From the NCBI GenBank assembly GCA_963556305.1, contig OY745782.1, positions 434,001 to 498,000 on the forward strand: a DNA stretch of 64,000 nucleotides, written 5' to 3'. Positions 1 to 10,571 of this stretch are shown here, in pieces. The translations under genes and the position numbers were made by a program. The DNA is from Platismatia glauca (lineage: Eukaryota; Ascomycota; Lecanoromycetes; Lecanorales; Parmeliaceae). Each line of letters begins with the position of its first letter. Positions within the stretch are counted from its first letter, which is position 1. The notes under the pieces are model-generated. The model did no database searches. It saw only the letters and a list, made by a program, of their open reading frames with translations, and was not told where the DNA came from.

Positions 1-2154
1 CTGTTGATGCAACGGAATCAGTCAAATTCTCTATGACTCGTACATAATCATGTTAGCGTCTCTCCATCCACCACGGAGCAGGATCCACATCCCGTTCGCC
101 AGGTGGCATCAAGTGATCATCGCAACACTAGTGCCGCCGCAAGGAAGACCCCGCGGGCCGAACCCCTACGATCTCCCGCTCTCTGCAAATCAGCGATATC
201 AAAAGAAGGGAGAGATTCGACGTTGAAACGAACAAGATGGTGGACAGGGAACATGCGTGCCAAAATCTTGGTCATCATGCACAGCCGTTGTGATGATGAG
301 CGGGAAGAAGTGTCAGGTGGCAAGTGAGACACGAAGTGGTGGTGAGGACCAGTCTCTCGGTAATTTTGGCGCCGAATCATCGCGATCGTGGATGCTTCTG
401 CCACCATTATTTTTAAACCCATCGCCCCCTCCGGAAGCCCACGATAAGGCTGTCACGGGCTGGCAAAAGCAGCAAGAGGTATTCAAGGCAACCTTCACCC
501 TGCCAATCCGCCCCAGAACCCTGTCTTGACTGGACGAGGCGGAGATGGGTGGCTAAAGCGTGCGCCTCTGCAACAGGATGACAAAGGCGAATGGCCCAGG
601 TGAGGGCATGGAGAACGCGCGGAATCACAGAATACGATCGGCTTGTCATGCTGACACTTGCTGTCGGGGATGTTGAAATGTGATATGGATAATGGCATAC
701 GGTCCTGGGAAATTACGAACTAGGTATTACATACGGTACTCGATCATCTGTGTGAGTGAAAAATGAAAAGGCCATGAAGAAAGCGCAGGGTGGAAAGCCT
801 TGTCACCCGGAGCCGATGAGGGTACTAACGGAAAGTTGACAAGGGGGCCACGTTTTCGAGCGGACGAGCCACGAGGTTCTTTGGCCTTGCATCAAAGTTA
901 GCAGGGGACTAGCAATGGCATTCAATCAGAAGCCCGTATTCCAACGCCTTGCTGCCACTCCACCGCGCTATCCCGTCGTTAGAGGAGTTCTAGATCATGA
1001 TTCATACCTTCTCAAGGGGGGAAAGACTGGTCGCCAAACGCCCCCAGTGTCATATTTGGCCATGTAGAGTACGGCGTGGTAGCATTGCACACTTCAGGTG
1101 GTCAAGGAAGGGCGAGAGAGTCGAGAGAGGAGCTCCCGTCCAAGGATGTCGAGTAGGAGAACCGAGTACCTAGAACAAACATAGCCGTACCTATTCACGA
1201 GTCACGACGGCCGAATCCACTAAAGCGCATAGAGAAAGATCTGACGAGGTGCAGCAGCTGTTCTGAAGCTGATCTTCAGCTGATGATCGCTTCCTTTTTC
1301 ACCCACTCCCGGGCTGCAAGGGAGTCGCTAGCAACTTTTTGGTGATTTTGACCGGGGGTCCGCAATACCACACTCCGTCTTCAATCAAAACACCCTGCGA
1401 CCGTGACTACCTATCTCTCTCTCTCTCTCCATAGGCTATGGTCACTCTTCCATTCGTTCATCTATTTTCTCAATTTTCATCTTCCTCTGCCTCCATTCTA
1501 TAAACTAATCAATCTGCTCTTCTACTCTTACGTTGCCGGAAAACGAAAATATGCCTTTGTAGGGGCGCGCACAGGACAATCAATCGCCAGGAGCTGTGTC
1601 ACGGGTGCCCGCCGATGATCCGTACAGCATCTCAAATCCACGCAAGGGTCCTATGAACGAGCCTTTGGGTCAGGCGGCAGCGAAGCTTCAATCGGGCAAC
1701 AGCATCGAGCACGCAAATCGATCATTGCAGACAGTCACCGCGCCGCCTACCACCCAGACAATGCTGACCTTCGGTCTTTGACCATCCACAACCAATACAA
1801 GACTTTGCCTCCCACAACAAGCGGTTTGGCACCTGGCTCGTGGCTTTCTGAACCACCGAAATCACGACTGGCCTCTCTCTACAGTCAAGCGTTACGGTCG
1901 AGCAAGCCACTGCGGACCCTTCCATTCTAAACCATTTCCGCCTCGAGCTCGAAACTTGAATATCACACGCCATTGTAATTCTCTCATTCCAGCTCAAAAA
2001 GCTGTTCGCGGCCTCGTGTTCCTACATACATTCCACCTCCAAGCACGCTGTGAGACACAACGTGCGCCCGCGTGTCCTGCATTCTTCAGTCATCAACCTC
2101 GAAGATCTGCAATACTATATTCACGACAAAGCTGAACGACAGGAAGACGGCAGA
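1..2154. other. Intergenic region and leader of the bHLH gene
   Basis: I see no supportable gene here. Open frames are short, overlap on both strands and have no recognisable protein features. A CT-dinucleotide tract near 1409-1430 and pyrimidine-rich sequence to about 1520 look like core-promoter or leader sequence for the bHLH gene that starts at 2155. A small perfect inverted repeat (CTGAAG/CTTCAG) lies near 1263-1279. Confidence 0.5.
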
Positions 2155-3882
2155 ATGAGTAGGAATGGTCCTAGCAAGTAAATGTGCGCGGCTGCTAACT
2201 GGCATCGTCAGATTCCGACCATGGTCGCAAGATGTCGAATCAAAACTCGACTCGCATCTGGGAAAATGAGTCTTCGGCTTCTCCGCCAAACAATGCCCCA
2301 TCGAAGACTGCTCAGCTTCCGTCTATCGCTACCTTGACGAACAATCTACCGTCTGGAGTAGACCATCCTGCGTCTCCTGCGTTCTCCAACAACCGCTCCT
2401 CAGATCAGTGGGCCACTCCGCCTCAGAGTACCCGTAAGCTCGACCTTTCATCTGACTAAGGCATGACTGAATTCTTTTGACAGGATCTTCGGCGTACTCT
2501 TCCGGGGCCAATGGCTATTATCACTCCTCTTCGATCAGCTCACCCCATCGAGCCTCCAATTCGAGCCAATTTGGAGCTACATCACACCCGTCAGGCTTCT
2601 CTGACAATTCCCAAGCATCCCCAGGGTTTGCCCCTCCCCAGCATAGCTTGGGCCTTCCCACGATCAACCAGCAATACCAAGACCCTTCCCAATACCGAGG
2701 CAGCCATGAGTTCCCGACCCAGGACTCTCGCCGTAGCAGTCTGGGCAGCCAAGTCAACGGGTTCAATAATCTACACATAAATAGCGTCGCTTCCCCTCCC
2801 TATCAAGCCGCCAACCAGTCTCAGTCATCCATTGCTGCTAGTCTTCAGCGGGAACGAGGCATACCGCATACAAATGGTGTCCGTCACTCGGGAACGTCCT
2901 CTATCCAGCAACCAATGTCCCCACTTGCACCATACCCTGGAGAGTCTAAACAGGCTTACTCTTCGCGAACAGCTCCCATCATCAGCGCCAACCCGATGAA
3001 AGAAGTCTACAATGCTGAGAAGCCTACAGCTGGTCAACCCTACGCGTTTCCTGATCCTGATTTTAGCAACCGGTCCAGTGGCAGCGGTGAAGCCAATGGC
3101 TCTGCTATGATGTCCCGTCGAAATAGCGATCATACGTCAGTCACGAGCAGCGTTGTCACTAACGATTCACGACTACCTGTGGGGCAGCATCGGTTGGATG
3201 AAGGCAAGTCAAAACCTACTCTTACTTCAACAAACCACTGATTGATGTCAGACGTTCCAGATATGCCGGGCACACACCATCACTCCCTTCAGCACAAGCA
3301 AGTCAGCCAGCTTGCCGGCGAATCTGACTCTCCAGAGGCAACCTCCCCGTACAGCCGTACACCAGCCCTTCGCAACAGCCACAAGATGGCTGAGAGAAAG
3401 CGGCGAACGGAAATGAAGACCCTCTTCGATATTTTACGGTCCCAGATTCCTGCGAGTCATGGAAGCAAATCAAGCAAATGGGAGATCCTCTCAAAAGGTA
3501 TGTTCCGTGGTTTAAACCAGCCATTGCCGTTTGACTGAACCTTTGTGTAGCTTCCGACCACATCCGAAACCTTGAACAGAGCGCAAAACAGGGCCGCGAT
3601 GCGAATATACAATTCCAGGCGCTCAGCCATGAGCTAGAATCTATACGGCGCGAGAACGAGACACTGCGTGGAGAAAACCACCACTTCTATCAGGAGATAC
3701 AGCACTATCGCGAGCAAGCTCGACCCTCAACCGCTACTGCAATGCACCCACAACCTTCAATGTATTCTCAGCCTACATCGTCTGTGATGGGAGATCCTTC
3801 TCGCTCTTTGCCGCCACTCACAAACGGTATTCCTGCGGCGAATAGCATGCAAGGGGTTCAATATTCTGATGAGCGGCGCTGA
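2155..3882 (+). CDS. bHLH (helix-loop-helix) transcription factor
   Basis: Predicted nuclear DNA-binding regulator of about 507 residues. Exons: 2155-2158, 2212-2433, 2484-3203, 3252-3497, 3551-3882. The first exon is only ATGA; splicing to 2212 gives MNSDHGRKMS and keeps the frame. The basic region (HKMAERKRRTEMK) starts near residue 358, followed by helix-loop-helix (FDILRSQIP, SKWEILSKAS) and a heptad-like coiled tail (LESIRRENETLRGEN). The basic region has the R-x-R-R type end seen in E-box binders. The first 350 residues are Ser/Pro/Gln-rich and probably disordered, typical of fungal regulators. It resembles proteins labelled GlcD gamma-type HLH factors in Aspergillus; that label is from memory and the target genes are unknown. 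Intron 3 (3204-3251) uses a GC donor. Confidence 0.85.
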
Positions 3883-5062
3883 AGAACGTATATTCGAGTG
3901 TTCCTCCTTTCCAATAAGCCGCTGGTACTACAACGTTTCGTCTTGATTATGAACCAAGAATCCAGATAATCGCCTAATCTCGAAATCTTCTACGACTACG
4001 AGCACTAGGCCTCGCCATGCTTTATCGATTTATGTTCTCATGGCTTGTATCAAAAGTTTATTTCCCCACCGGGAAACTGGAGGGAATTGTCGCAATTAGC
4101 GCAAATCGTCAAGATCTGGAGTATGAGACCCACGGTGGATAATGTCTATTCGCGTCGGCGTTTGCTATACCTGAAGACGCTCATACTGCGCGTGTACCTT
4201 TTACATGTGGGATACCCATGGCTTCCGAAGATATCGGCTTTCTCGACTTTTATTTCCCTCACTACGAGTTTCCACCAGCATCTCTACACGTATGGTTCAA
4301 TTTCACGAGCAACACGCCAAACGCCAAGGGTTTCAGTCTTGTTCTCGCTCCACTCCTACCCCAGGACTGGCAGCTTCCACCCGGACGTGGTGCCTTGATG
4401 CGGGATACATGATTCGCATGTTTCAGACTCTCTCCTCGAATCGTCTCCATGGAGGGTATGTTTCGGGGCCTACACGGAGACCAATGGCTTTGTCATGACG
4501 CTGCTCGGCAGTCCTTTTCGCTCTTGTGCTTATGATGTATGTAGATGGTATCAGGACTTTACAACATAGAAACGCAAAAATCTCACATTATTAGAAAGCA
4601 GCTTTGCGCGTCGGATGTTGTTGCCCACGCTGCGTGGCTTCAAGAATGTTTGTGCGGCAATGGTCCACTTCTCTACTCGAGCAGTGGGTTCCATTACTGT
4701 GTTTCTCCATTTAGTGTGCTTCAGTGGCTGAGTACAGAACAGAACGAATACTCATCAATATTTCCGGCACAGTGCACTCAGCCGGCAAAACCTCGGCTCT
4801 CTAGGACCTATTGTACCTTCCTAAGTGCACAGGTTCCTACCATTTAGCCTCTGTAGGTGGGGCATTGAATTAATAAGATACCTGTTCAAATACGATGGCT
4901 CCTGATACCACCGTTACTGCGTCCTGGCGAGTCCTTGGCGGAAGAACGTCTCTAAACCAGTACGAGTATCTTTCCATTTTGAGCCAGACCGCAAATATAC
5001 TGACCCTCCACAAATAGCACTTCCAACCCACCTCGTCCTCTCTTCCCAAGCCTAGAGCCACC
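3883..5062. other. Intergenic region, bHLH 3' end to threonine aldolase promoter
   Basis: Nothing supportable as a gene. It should hold the 3' untranslated region of the bHLH gene and the promoter of the threonine aldolase gene. The open frames at 4045-4500 overlap on both strands without coding character. Confidence 0.4.
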
Positions 5063-6458
5063 ATGACCGAGAGCAAGCAGCGGCCTGCGGCTTTCACAAA
5101 TGGCAATAAGACTACCAACGGCTCACTCACTCCTTCTACAACCTCGTCCGCTGACGATGAGCCCAATGCATGGTCCGCTCCCGGATCAGCAGCCTTCGAC
5201 TTCCGCAGTGCGTCTTCACCCCGCACCCTCTTCTCCCACCCACCTCCCCTAAGCTCCCAGTCAAACAAAGCTGACCGCCTCACCAGGCGATACGGTCACA
5301 ACTCCGACGGCCTCCATGCTTCTGGCCACCCGAAAGTGCACCCTACAAGATGACGTCTTCCAAGAAGATCCGACCACCAATTCTCTAGAAGCGTATGTAG
5401 CAGACATGACAGGCAAAGAAGCAGGCCTGTTCATCATAAGCGGCACCATGGGGAACCAATTGAGTGTGAGAACGGCGTTGGGAGGGCCACCGCATAGTGT
5501 ACTGGCGGATGCGAGGAGTCATGTTTACGGGTGGTGAGTTATTCCCAATTGGCCCCGCAAGGAAATGCAGCGTTCTTGCGGCTATGGTGAACGTGATCGA
5601 TGGTATGAAGGCTGATCTGAAAATCGAAGGGAGGCGGGAGGCATAGCATCGTTATCTGGTGCTCTTGCCCTGCCGATCACGCCGATCAACGAGCATCACC
5701 TGACCCTGTCTGATATAAAGACACACGCTGTTTTATCAACCGACATCCACTACTGCCCCACGCGCCTCATCTCCCTCGAGAACACCCTCGCCGGCACGAT
5801 ACTCCCCCTCAAAGACTGCCAAGAAATGTCCCACTGGGCGCACGCGCAGAACCCACCCATACACATGCATCTGGATGGGGCTCGATTATGGGAAGCTGTG
5901 GCGGCAGGCGCAGGGTCTTTGAAGGAGTACTGTGCGTGCTTTGACAGCGTGACGATGTGTTTCAGCAAAGGCTTGGGCGCACCGCTAGGGTCAATCATCA
6001 TCGCCAGCAAGCCGTTCGTGGAAAGGGCAAGGCACATCCGCAAGGGCCTGGGAGGCGGACTACGACAAGCCGGCGTCGTGACGGCCTCTGCGCGAATCAG
6101 CGTCGATGAGACTTTCCTCGGCCACAAGTTGGACGCCACGCACCGACGCGCGCGGGAAATCGCAAACATGTGGCAGAGAAAGGGCGGAAAGTTGACGCAA
6201 GCGACGGAAACGAATATGGTTTGGCTGGATCTTGACGCCGCGGGGAGTAGTCGTGACGCGCTTGTCCAGGCCGGGGTCAAGGAGGGGGTGAAATTGATGG
6301 GGGGCAGAGTCGTGGTGCACTATCAGATCGGTGAGGAGGCGGTGGAGAGGTTGGGGAGGGCCATGGCCGCTGTGCTCTCTGCGCGGTCTGGGGAGGCCGG
6401 GACCGGAAACGGTGTCAAGGAGGAGGCGAGGGAGGTGATGGCGCCGGAGATGGAGTAG
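5063..6458 (+). CDS. GLY1: L-threonine / L-allo-threonine aldolase (PLP enzyme)
   Basis: Cleaves threonine or allo-threonine to glycine and acetaldehyde. Exons 5063-5207, 5287-5533 and 5630-6458 give 406 residues, the usual family length plus a Ser/Thr-rich N-terminal extension of about 45 residues. Splicing restores the family signatures: DFRSDTVTTPT across intron 1, the HVYGWEAGGIASLSG region across intron 2, the HLDGARLWEA motif, and FSKGLGAPLGS, whose lysine (about residue 244) is the expected PLP Schiff-base residue. Fold-type I aminotransferase superfamily; expected to be cytosolic. The C-terminal 25 residues are Glu/Gly-rich and look lineage-specific. Intron 2 is long (96 nt) with a tail similar to the hairpin introns of the ADE6 gene downstream. 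Confidence 0.93.
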
Positions 6459-7422
6459 GAACGGCCGGGGATTGGGGGAATGGTTTTGGGGAGTGGGGGT
6501 TGTGGAAAGGGGTCTGTCGATGATATGTACATTACTATGTATATGAAGCAAGATGAACCCCCCTGTGGCCCCTCTCAAAAATCCTCTGCTTCGCCATCGC
6601 TCCAAGGTTGCACACTCACATTTCCCCCGCGAGTGAAGCTCTCAGACCACCATGGATCCATCCAAGTCACGTCCACGAGGGGGGAAACTCCGCCAGTCGA
6701 CACGGCCGTGCACGAACGCACGTGTCCGGCCATGGTGCGAGGGAGGCGCCAGACGACGCGCTCGCGAAGCTGGTACCCGTGTGCCATGCCCGACCGGCTG
6801 TCGATGCGCGCTCGCTCACTTGCTCTATCCGACCTGTCTAGCGAGTTCGATCCCTCGCTCACTCCATCTATCTATCTATCTATCTCGGCGACTCCAACCC
6901 CCCATCTTGGCGAATTTCAATCCCCGTGCTCTGTCCCCCCTCCATCTCATAAACGCCACGCCACGCCATGGTTCCCAACGCCCTGCTCTACCCGTCCACT
7001 ACGGTATGCTTTTCTCGTGAGCGGCTTCTATCTTCGACCTCCCGCGTCGGCTCCGGCATCTGTTTATCGTGGATGGGTTCTGTGTTTTGGATATCGGGCT
7101 GTGGGGATTGATGGGGAGCTGGCTGGTCTCGCGGTATGGGACGCTGGGGAGGGGGGGTTGTGGGGTTGGACGGGATGGTGGATGGGGGGTGGGTGGGGAG
7201 GGGAGATTTGAGAGGGGGGGATGGGGGATTTGAGAGGAGGGGGAGATGGGTGTAGGCTGTTGTTTGGGGGTGCTGATGAGGTGTTGTTTTTTGGTGGAAT
7301 GTATCGTTGGAGAAGTGGAGATGCTGGTTGGATTCAATTGAGCAGGGATGTTGGAGTGCTATCGTGTTTGGTCGGAAGAGACTTGCTAGGAGGAATTTCG
7401 AATTGCGTGCATCGATCCTTTC
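6459..7422. other. Gene-poor, strand-biased low-complexity region
   Basis: No supportable gene. The stretch has strong local strand bias: G runs at about 7140-7290 and C-rich sequence at 6900-6990. An (ATCT)5 microsatellite lies at 6866-6885. Long frames seen here (for example 6480-7211 and 6988-7437) are products of skewed composition and encode low-complexity Pro/Ser/His or Gly/Trp runs. Confidence 0.5.
6866..6885. repeat. (ATCT)5 microsatellite
   Basis: Five perfect tandem ATCT units in the intergenic region between the aldolase gene and the minisatellite. Confidence 0.9.
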
Positions 7423-8003
7423 ACTTGTAGCAAACAAATTGGTCCCAGTGTCTCACTGGCCGGGTAGCTGTTGTCATTGGTGGGCAGGTCATGCTCAGGG
7501 TTTGCTCTGTTGGGGGGTGTGGGGCTTTCCGCTTGTAGCAAACAACCAGCCAGTGTCTCGCTGGCCAGGCGGCTGTTGTCACTGGTGGGCAGGTCATGCC
7601 CCGGTTTTGCTCTGTGTTGTCGTGTTTGCTCTGTTGGGGAGTGTGGGGCTTTTCAAACAAACAGGTCCCGGTGTCTCAGTGGCCAGGCGGCTGTTATCAC
7701 TGGTGGGCACGTCATGCTCAGTGTGTTGATGTGTTTGCTTCATTGGGGAGTGTGGGGTTTTTCATTTGTAGCAAACAAAAAGATCCCAGTGGCCAGGCCG
7801 CTGTTGTCACTGGTGGGCAATTCAGGCTCAGGGTTTGCTCTGTGTTAATGTGTTTGCTTCTTTGGGGAGTGTGGGGCTTTTCACTTGTAGCAAACACACA
7901 GGTCCCAGTGTCTCACTAGCCGGGTGGCTGTTGTCACTGGTGGGCAATCCATGCCCCGGTTTTGCTCTGTGTTGTCGTGTTTGCTTTGTTGGGGAGTGCG
8001 TAA
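7423..8003. repeat. Minisatellite, about five copies of a 109-121 bp unit
   Basis: Units start near 7423, 7532, 7653, 7763 and 7883 with a TTGTAGCAAACA-type head, then a core containing CTGTTGTCACTGGTGGGCA, and end in TTGGGGAGTGTGGGGCTTTT. Spacing alternates between about 109-110 and 120-121 bp because some units lack a short block around GTGTTGTCGTGTTTGCT. Units differ at scattered positions, so this is an old array. Overlapping frames in all three phases cross it, as expected when the unit length is not a fixed multiple of three; I do not call protein here. Confidence 0.9.
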
Positions 8004-8254
8004 CTTTTCTTGGTATTTAGAGAAGGCGGGGAACTTTGTGAGTTGTGGATTCACTTGGAGTATCTGTGAATACAGACTTGGTGTTGAGGAGAAGGTATAT
8101 CATATATCACAAATATCGACGAATAGATGATTGAGATTTGAGGGGGAGTGTTTCTAGTGTTAACATCACGTGCCTTAAGCTCGGCATTCCCGCAAATGCA
8201 AAGCAGCTGGTCGTGACCACTTGCACAACACTTCACGTTGCACAACAAAGAATG

Positions 8255-8260
8255 TATAAA
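8255..8260 (+). promoter_or_regulatory. TATA-like element
   Basis: TATAAA lies 50 bp before the ATG of the 8310 gene, at a plausible core-promoter distance. A CACGTG E-box lies about 90 bp further upstream near 8167. Functional role is inferred from position only. Confidence 0.35.
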
Positions 8261-8309
8261 GGTCCCTCCACCAAGACCGGAGGACTCTTTCTCAACATGA
8301 CAGGACACA

Positions 8310-9566
8310 ATGAACCCACCCATCGAGATCCTGGTACACGCCTCCGGTCCAAGCCGTGGGGCAGATGATACAAGATATCGGAGGGAGGTGTTGGGGTTTG
8401 TACAATTCGACCTCGCAAAGAGGCATACGCTACTTGGAGTGGAATCACCCACGTCAAACGCGGTGGAGCAGACTGATTCACATGTCGGGACAGCTGAGAC
8501 CGAGGACCACCTGGAAGTCCAGGAAGCTGTAAAATCATCCGGAGCAGACAAAGCTGCCCATGATTCAAAAGTCCCCGACTGGCCTGGTCGACTCCCACCC
8601 TTGGGAACCCCCGGATTCTCAGGACCCACAGCTTCCACTCTCCCGTGGACAGCCACCAACGGGACCCCCCACCTTCTCATCGAGCGCACTCCAGCCTTCC
8701 CTCGTCCCCGAACAGCCCCCACACAACCCACCTCCTCGCAAGCGCCTCCTCTCCGCCACTCACAATCAGACAGCTGGCACACACCTCCGAGCGTAATTCC
8801 CAACTCCCAACCTACGCCCTCTTCCTCCGGACCGCCTGCGATCTCCAGCTCGCCGTACCTGAAACGCCCTTTTGATTCCAGCTCGCCCTCTCCCACACGA
8901 CATGCTTCGCCACCAGCTGCAAAGCGGCCGCGGTTGCAGATACCGAGCGCACCCTTCTCCTCCCCACCAAGCCGAGAACGTCCGCGTCTGGAGGTACTCT
9001 CCTCTGCGCCGTCTGAGAACCCAGCCCTTAACGAGTCACCATCCTCAGCGGCCGCGCCCTTCTCGTCACCGAGCGCAGGAAACAGACCGCGGACCCTCGA
9101 GATACACCCACCTCGCCCCAAGACCTCGACGAGCGCTTTCCGAACCCACCTCACCCACTCGCTCTCAACCATCGCGTCGGTGCTCCCGCTGGCGAAATGG
9201 TTCAAGCCAGCCATGACCACCCGGACGCCCGGCGTTCTCGAGCGCGGCCACTGGCTCGTGCCCATCGACAGCTGGGACGACGAGCTGAAACGGACATTCT
9301 GGACGTTCCTGAATGACTTCGTCGGGGGTGGTCAAGCCGGGTGGGGTACTTGGTGTGTGCGGGAGACGCAGGAACCGGTGCGCGCCGGCGACGGCGACGG
9401 GGAGAATCAGGCACCGCGGCCGGGGGAGGTGGTGAAGATCTATTGCTGGGGGGAGGTGGTGGGCGAGATCTGGATCATGCTGTTCATAGCCAGCGGGAGG
9501 AAGATCAAGGAGGTTGATGCGCGGTGGGTAGACGCGGGTGGGGCGGCGGTTGTCGTGATGAGATGA
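8310..9566 (+). CDS. Conserved filamentous-fungal protein of unknown function
   Basis: Single exon of 418 residues. The N-terminal 35 residues (IEILVHASGPSRGADDTRYR, then FVQFDLAKR) and the C-terminal 130 residues look folded and match, from memory, a fungal protein family with no known function. The middle (about 110-270) is Ser/Pro-rich and disordered, with basic patches such as KRPFD and AKRPRL that could act as nuclear localisation signals. The C-terminal part is rich in Trp and aromatic residues (GHWLVPIDSWDDELKRTFW, then CWGEVVGEIWIMLF) and holds no motif I can assign. GC content is higher than in neighbouring genes. The start is the first in-frame ATG, about 50 bp after a TATA-like element. 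Confidence 0.75.
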   Translation: MNPPIEILVHASGPSRGADDTRYRREVLGFVQFDLAKRHTLLGVESPTSNAVEQTDSHVGTAETEDHLEVQEAVKSSGADKAAHDSKVPDWPGRLPPLGTPGFSGPTASTLPWTATNGTPHLLIERTPAFPRPRTAPTQPTSSQAPPLRHSQSDSWHTPPSVIPNSQPTPSSSGPPAISSSPYLKRPFDSSSPSPTRHASPPAAKRPRLQIPSAPFSSPPSRERPRLEVLSSAPSENPALNESPSSAAAPFSSPSAGNRPRTLEIHPPRPKTSTSAFRTHLTHSLSTIASVLPLAKWFKPAMTTRTPGVLERGHWLVPIDSWDDELKRTFWTFLNDFVGGGQAGWGTWCVRETQEPVRAGDGDGENQAPRPGEVVKIYCWGEVVGEIWIMLFIASGRKIKEVDARWVDAGGAAVVVMR

Positions 9567-10012
9567 GGAAGACGGCGGCGGTATGATGATGGAGTTATGA
9601 TGGATGAGAACAGGAGGAGTGACCGCTTGGATAGGAAGGTCGTTCGCGGACTTTCAGGCACAGGATGCCTGGTCAGACGCACGTAGGGAGACGGAATTGA
9701 GAGACTTCCTACTTGACGTTGATCAACTTGATGAGTTGGGAATTTTGGCTGCGGGATCGGATCTATGGGAAGAGCTACGGGCTGGGGATGGGGAGACATG
9801 CATGAGAGTGTTCGAAGCGGAAGTTGATCGGCTTCGTTCTGGGTTGGTAAGGCTTCGGGTCCGGCAACGGGAGTTGGTTGGGACTCGTGGGATTGCTCTT
9901 GTTCCGAGGGGAGGCGATTTTCGATAGGGTCTTCGCTGAGGCTGTCGAGGGACAGGATTGGTTGCAGGTGGTCGGATTTGATACCCTTTTGAATTTCATT
10001 TGCCCGCGGGAT

Positions 10013-10087
10013 TTCCGTTCAGTCAGTGGATAGTCAAACAATGTGAGCTTTGTTCCGCTCAATCACTGGATAGTCAAACAACGTGAG
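10013..10087. repeat. Tandem duplication, 2 x 40 bp
   Basis: Two consecutive copies, each ending in GGATAGTCAAACAAYGTGAG, offset by 40 bp with a handful of substitutions. Intergenic, 3' of the LRG1-type gene. Confidence 0.85.
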
Positions 10088-10194
10088 CCCTTGTCAACGA
10101 CTACAAATCCCTAAGCCTACTCTACCTCGTCCACCGGGTATCAGGCGACATGACGGTTCTGAAAGTACCTATCTCACACTCATGCATCTAGACC

Positions 10195-10211
10195 AAAAAA
10201 AAAAAAAAAAA
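10195..10211. repeat. Poly-A run (17 nt)
   Basis: Uninterrupted A17 followed by GA-rich sequence; intergenic, about 360 bp beyond the stop of the minus-strand LRG1-type gene, where it reads as T17. Confidence 0.85.
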
Positions 10212-10571
10212 CAGAGAGAGAGTGAGAGAAAACGCATCCCAGATTTTCCCGCCTCGCCTGCGTTTTTGACGAACATGCCAGTCGAGTCGCGCCAGCGTGC
10301 TTTCAAAACGCCCATGTCCAATGCTGCCCAATTGTGAAGAGGAGAAAGGGAAAAAAAAGGGAACGCCCGCCCGCCACGTGGGGGATGCCGAACTCGCGGT
10401 CGAAGAAAGGGAGGTGAGGAAGGAGGTAGGGACGAAAAGGGGGCGGGGGGGACCCGCCAAGATGCAAGATGCCAATCTGGGGGCACACCGATCAAACAAT
10501 GCCATGCATACAATAGGGAGCCTTGCGGAAAGGCGGCCAGAAACCAGACACTAGTCTGCACCCCCGTCACC

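Larger units (their letters stand above)
9567..10571. other. Intergenic region with one doubtful open frame
   Basis: Between convergent genes. A frame at 9604-9927 (107 residues, ATG start, Leu/Glu/Arg-rich and probably helical) begins 38 nt after the preceding stop. It could be a small gene, but nothing identifies it. Two 40-bp tandem units sit at 10013-10087 and a 17-A run at 10195-10211, followed by a GA-rich stretch. Confidence 0.35.

Noticed and set aside
7307..7919. Overlapping reading frames in all three phases over the minisatellite
   Set aside because: They follow from a repeat without stops in several frames; no ATG context, domain or splice support.
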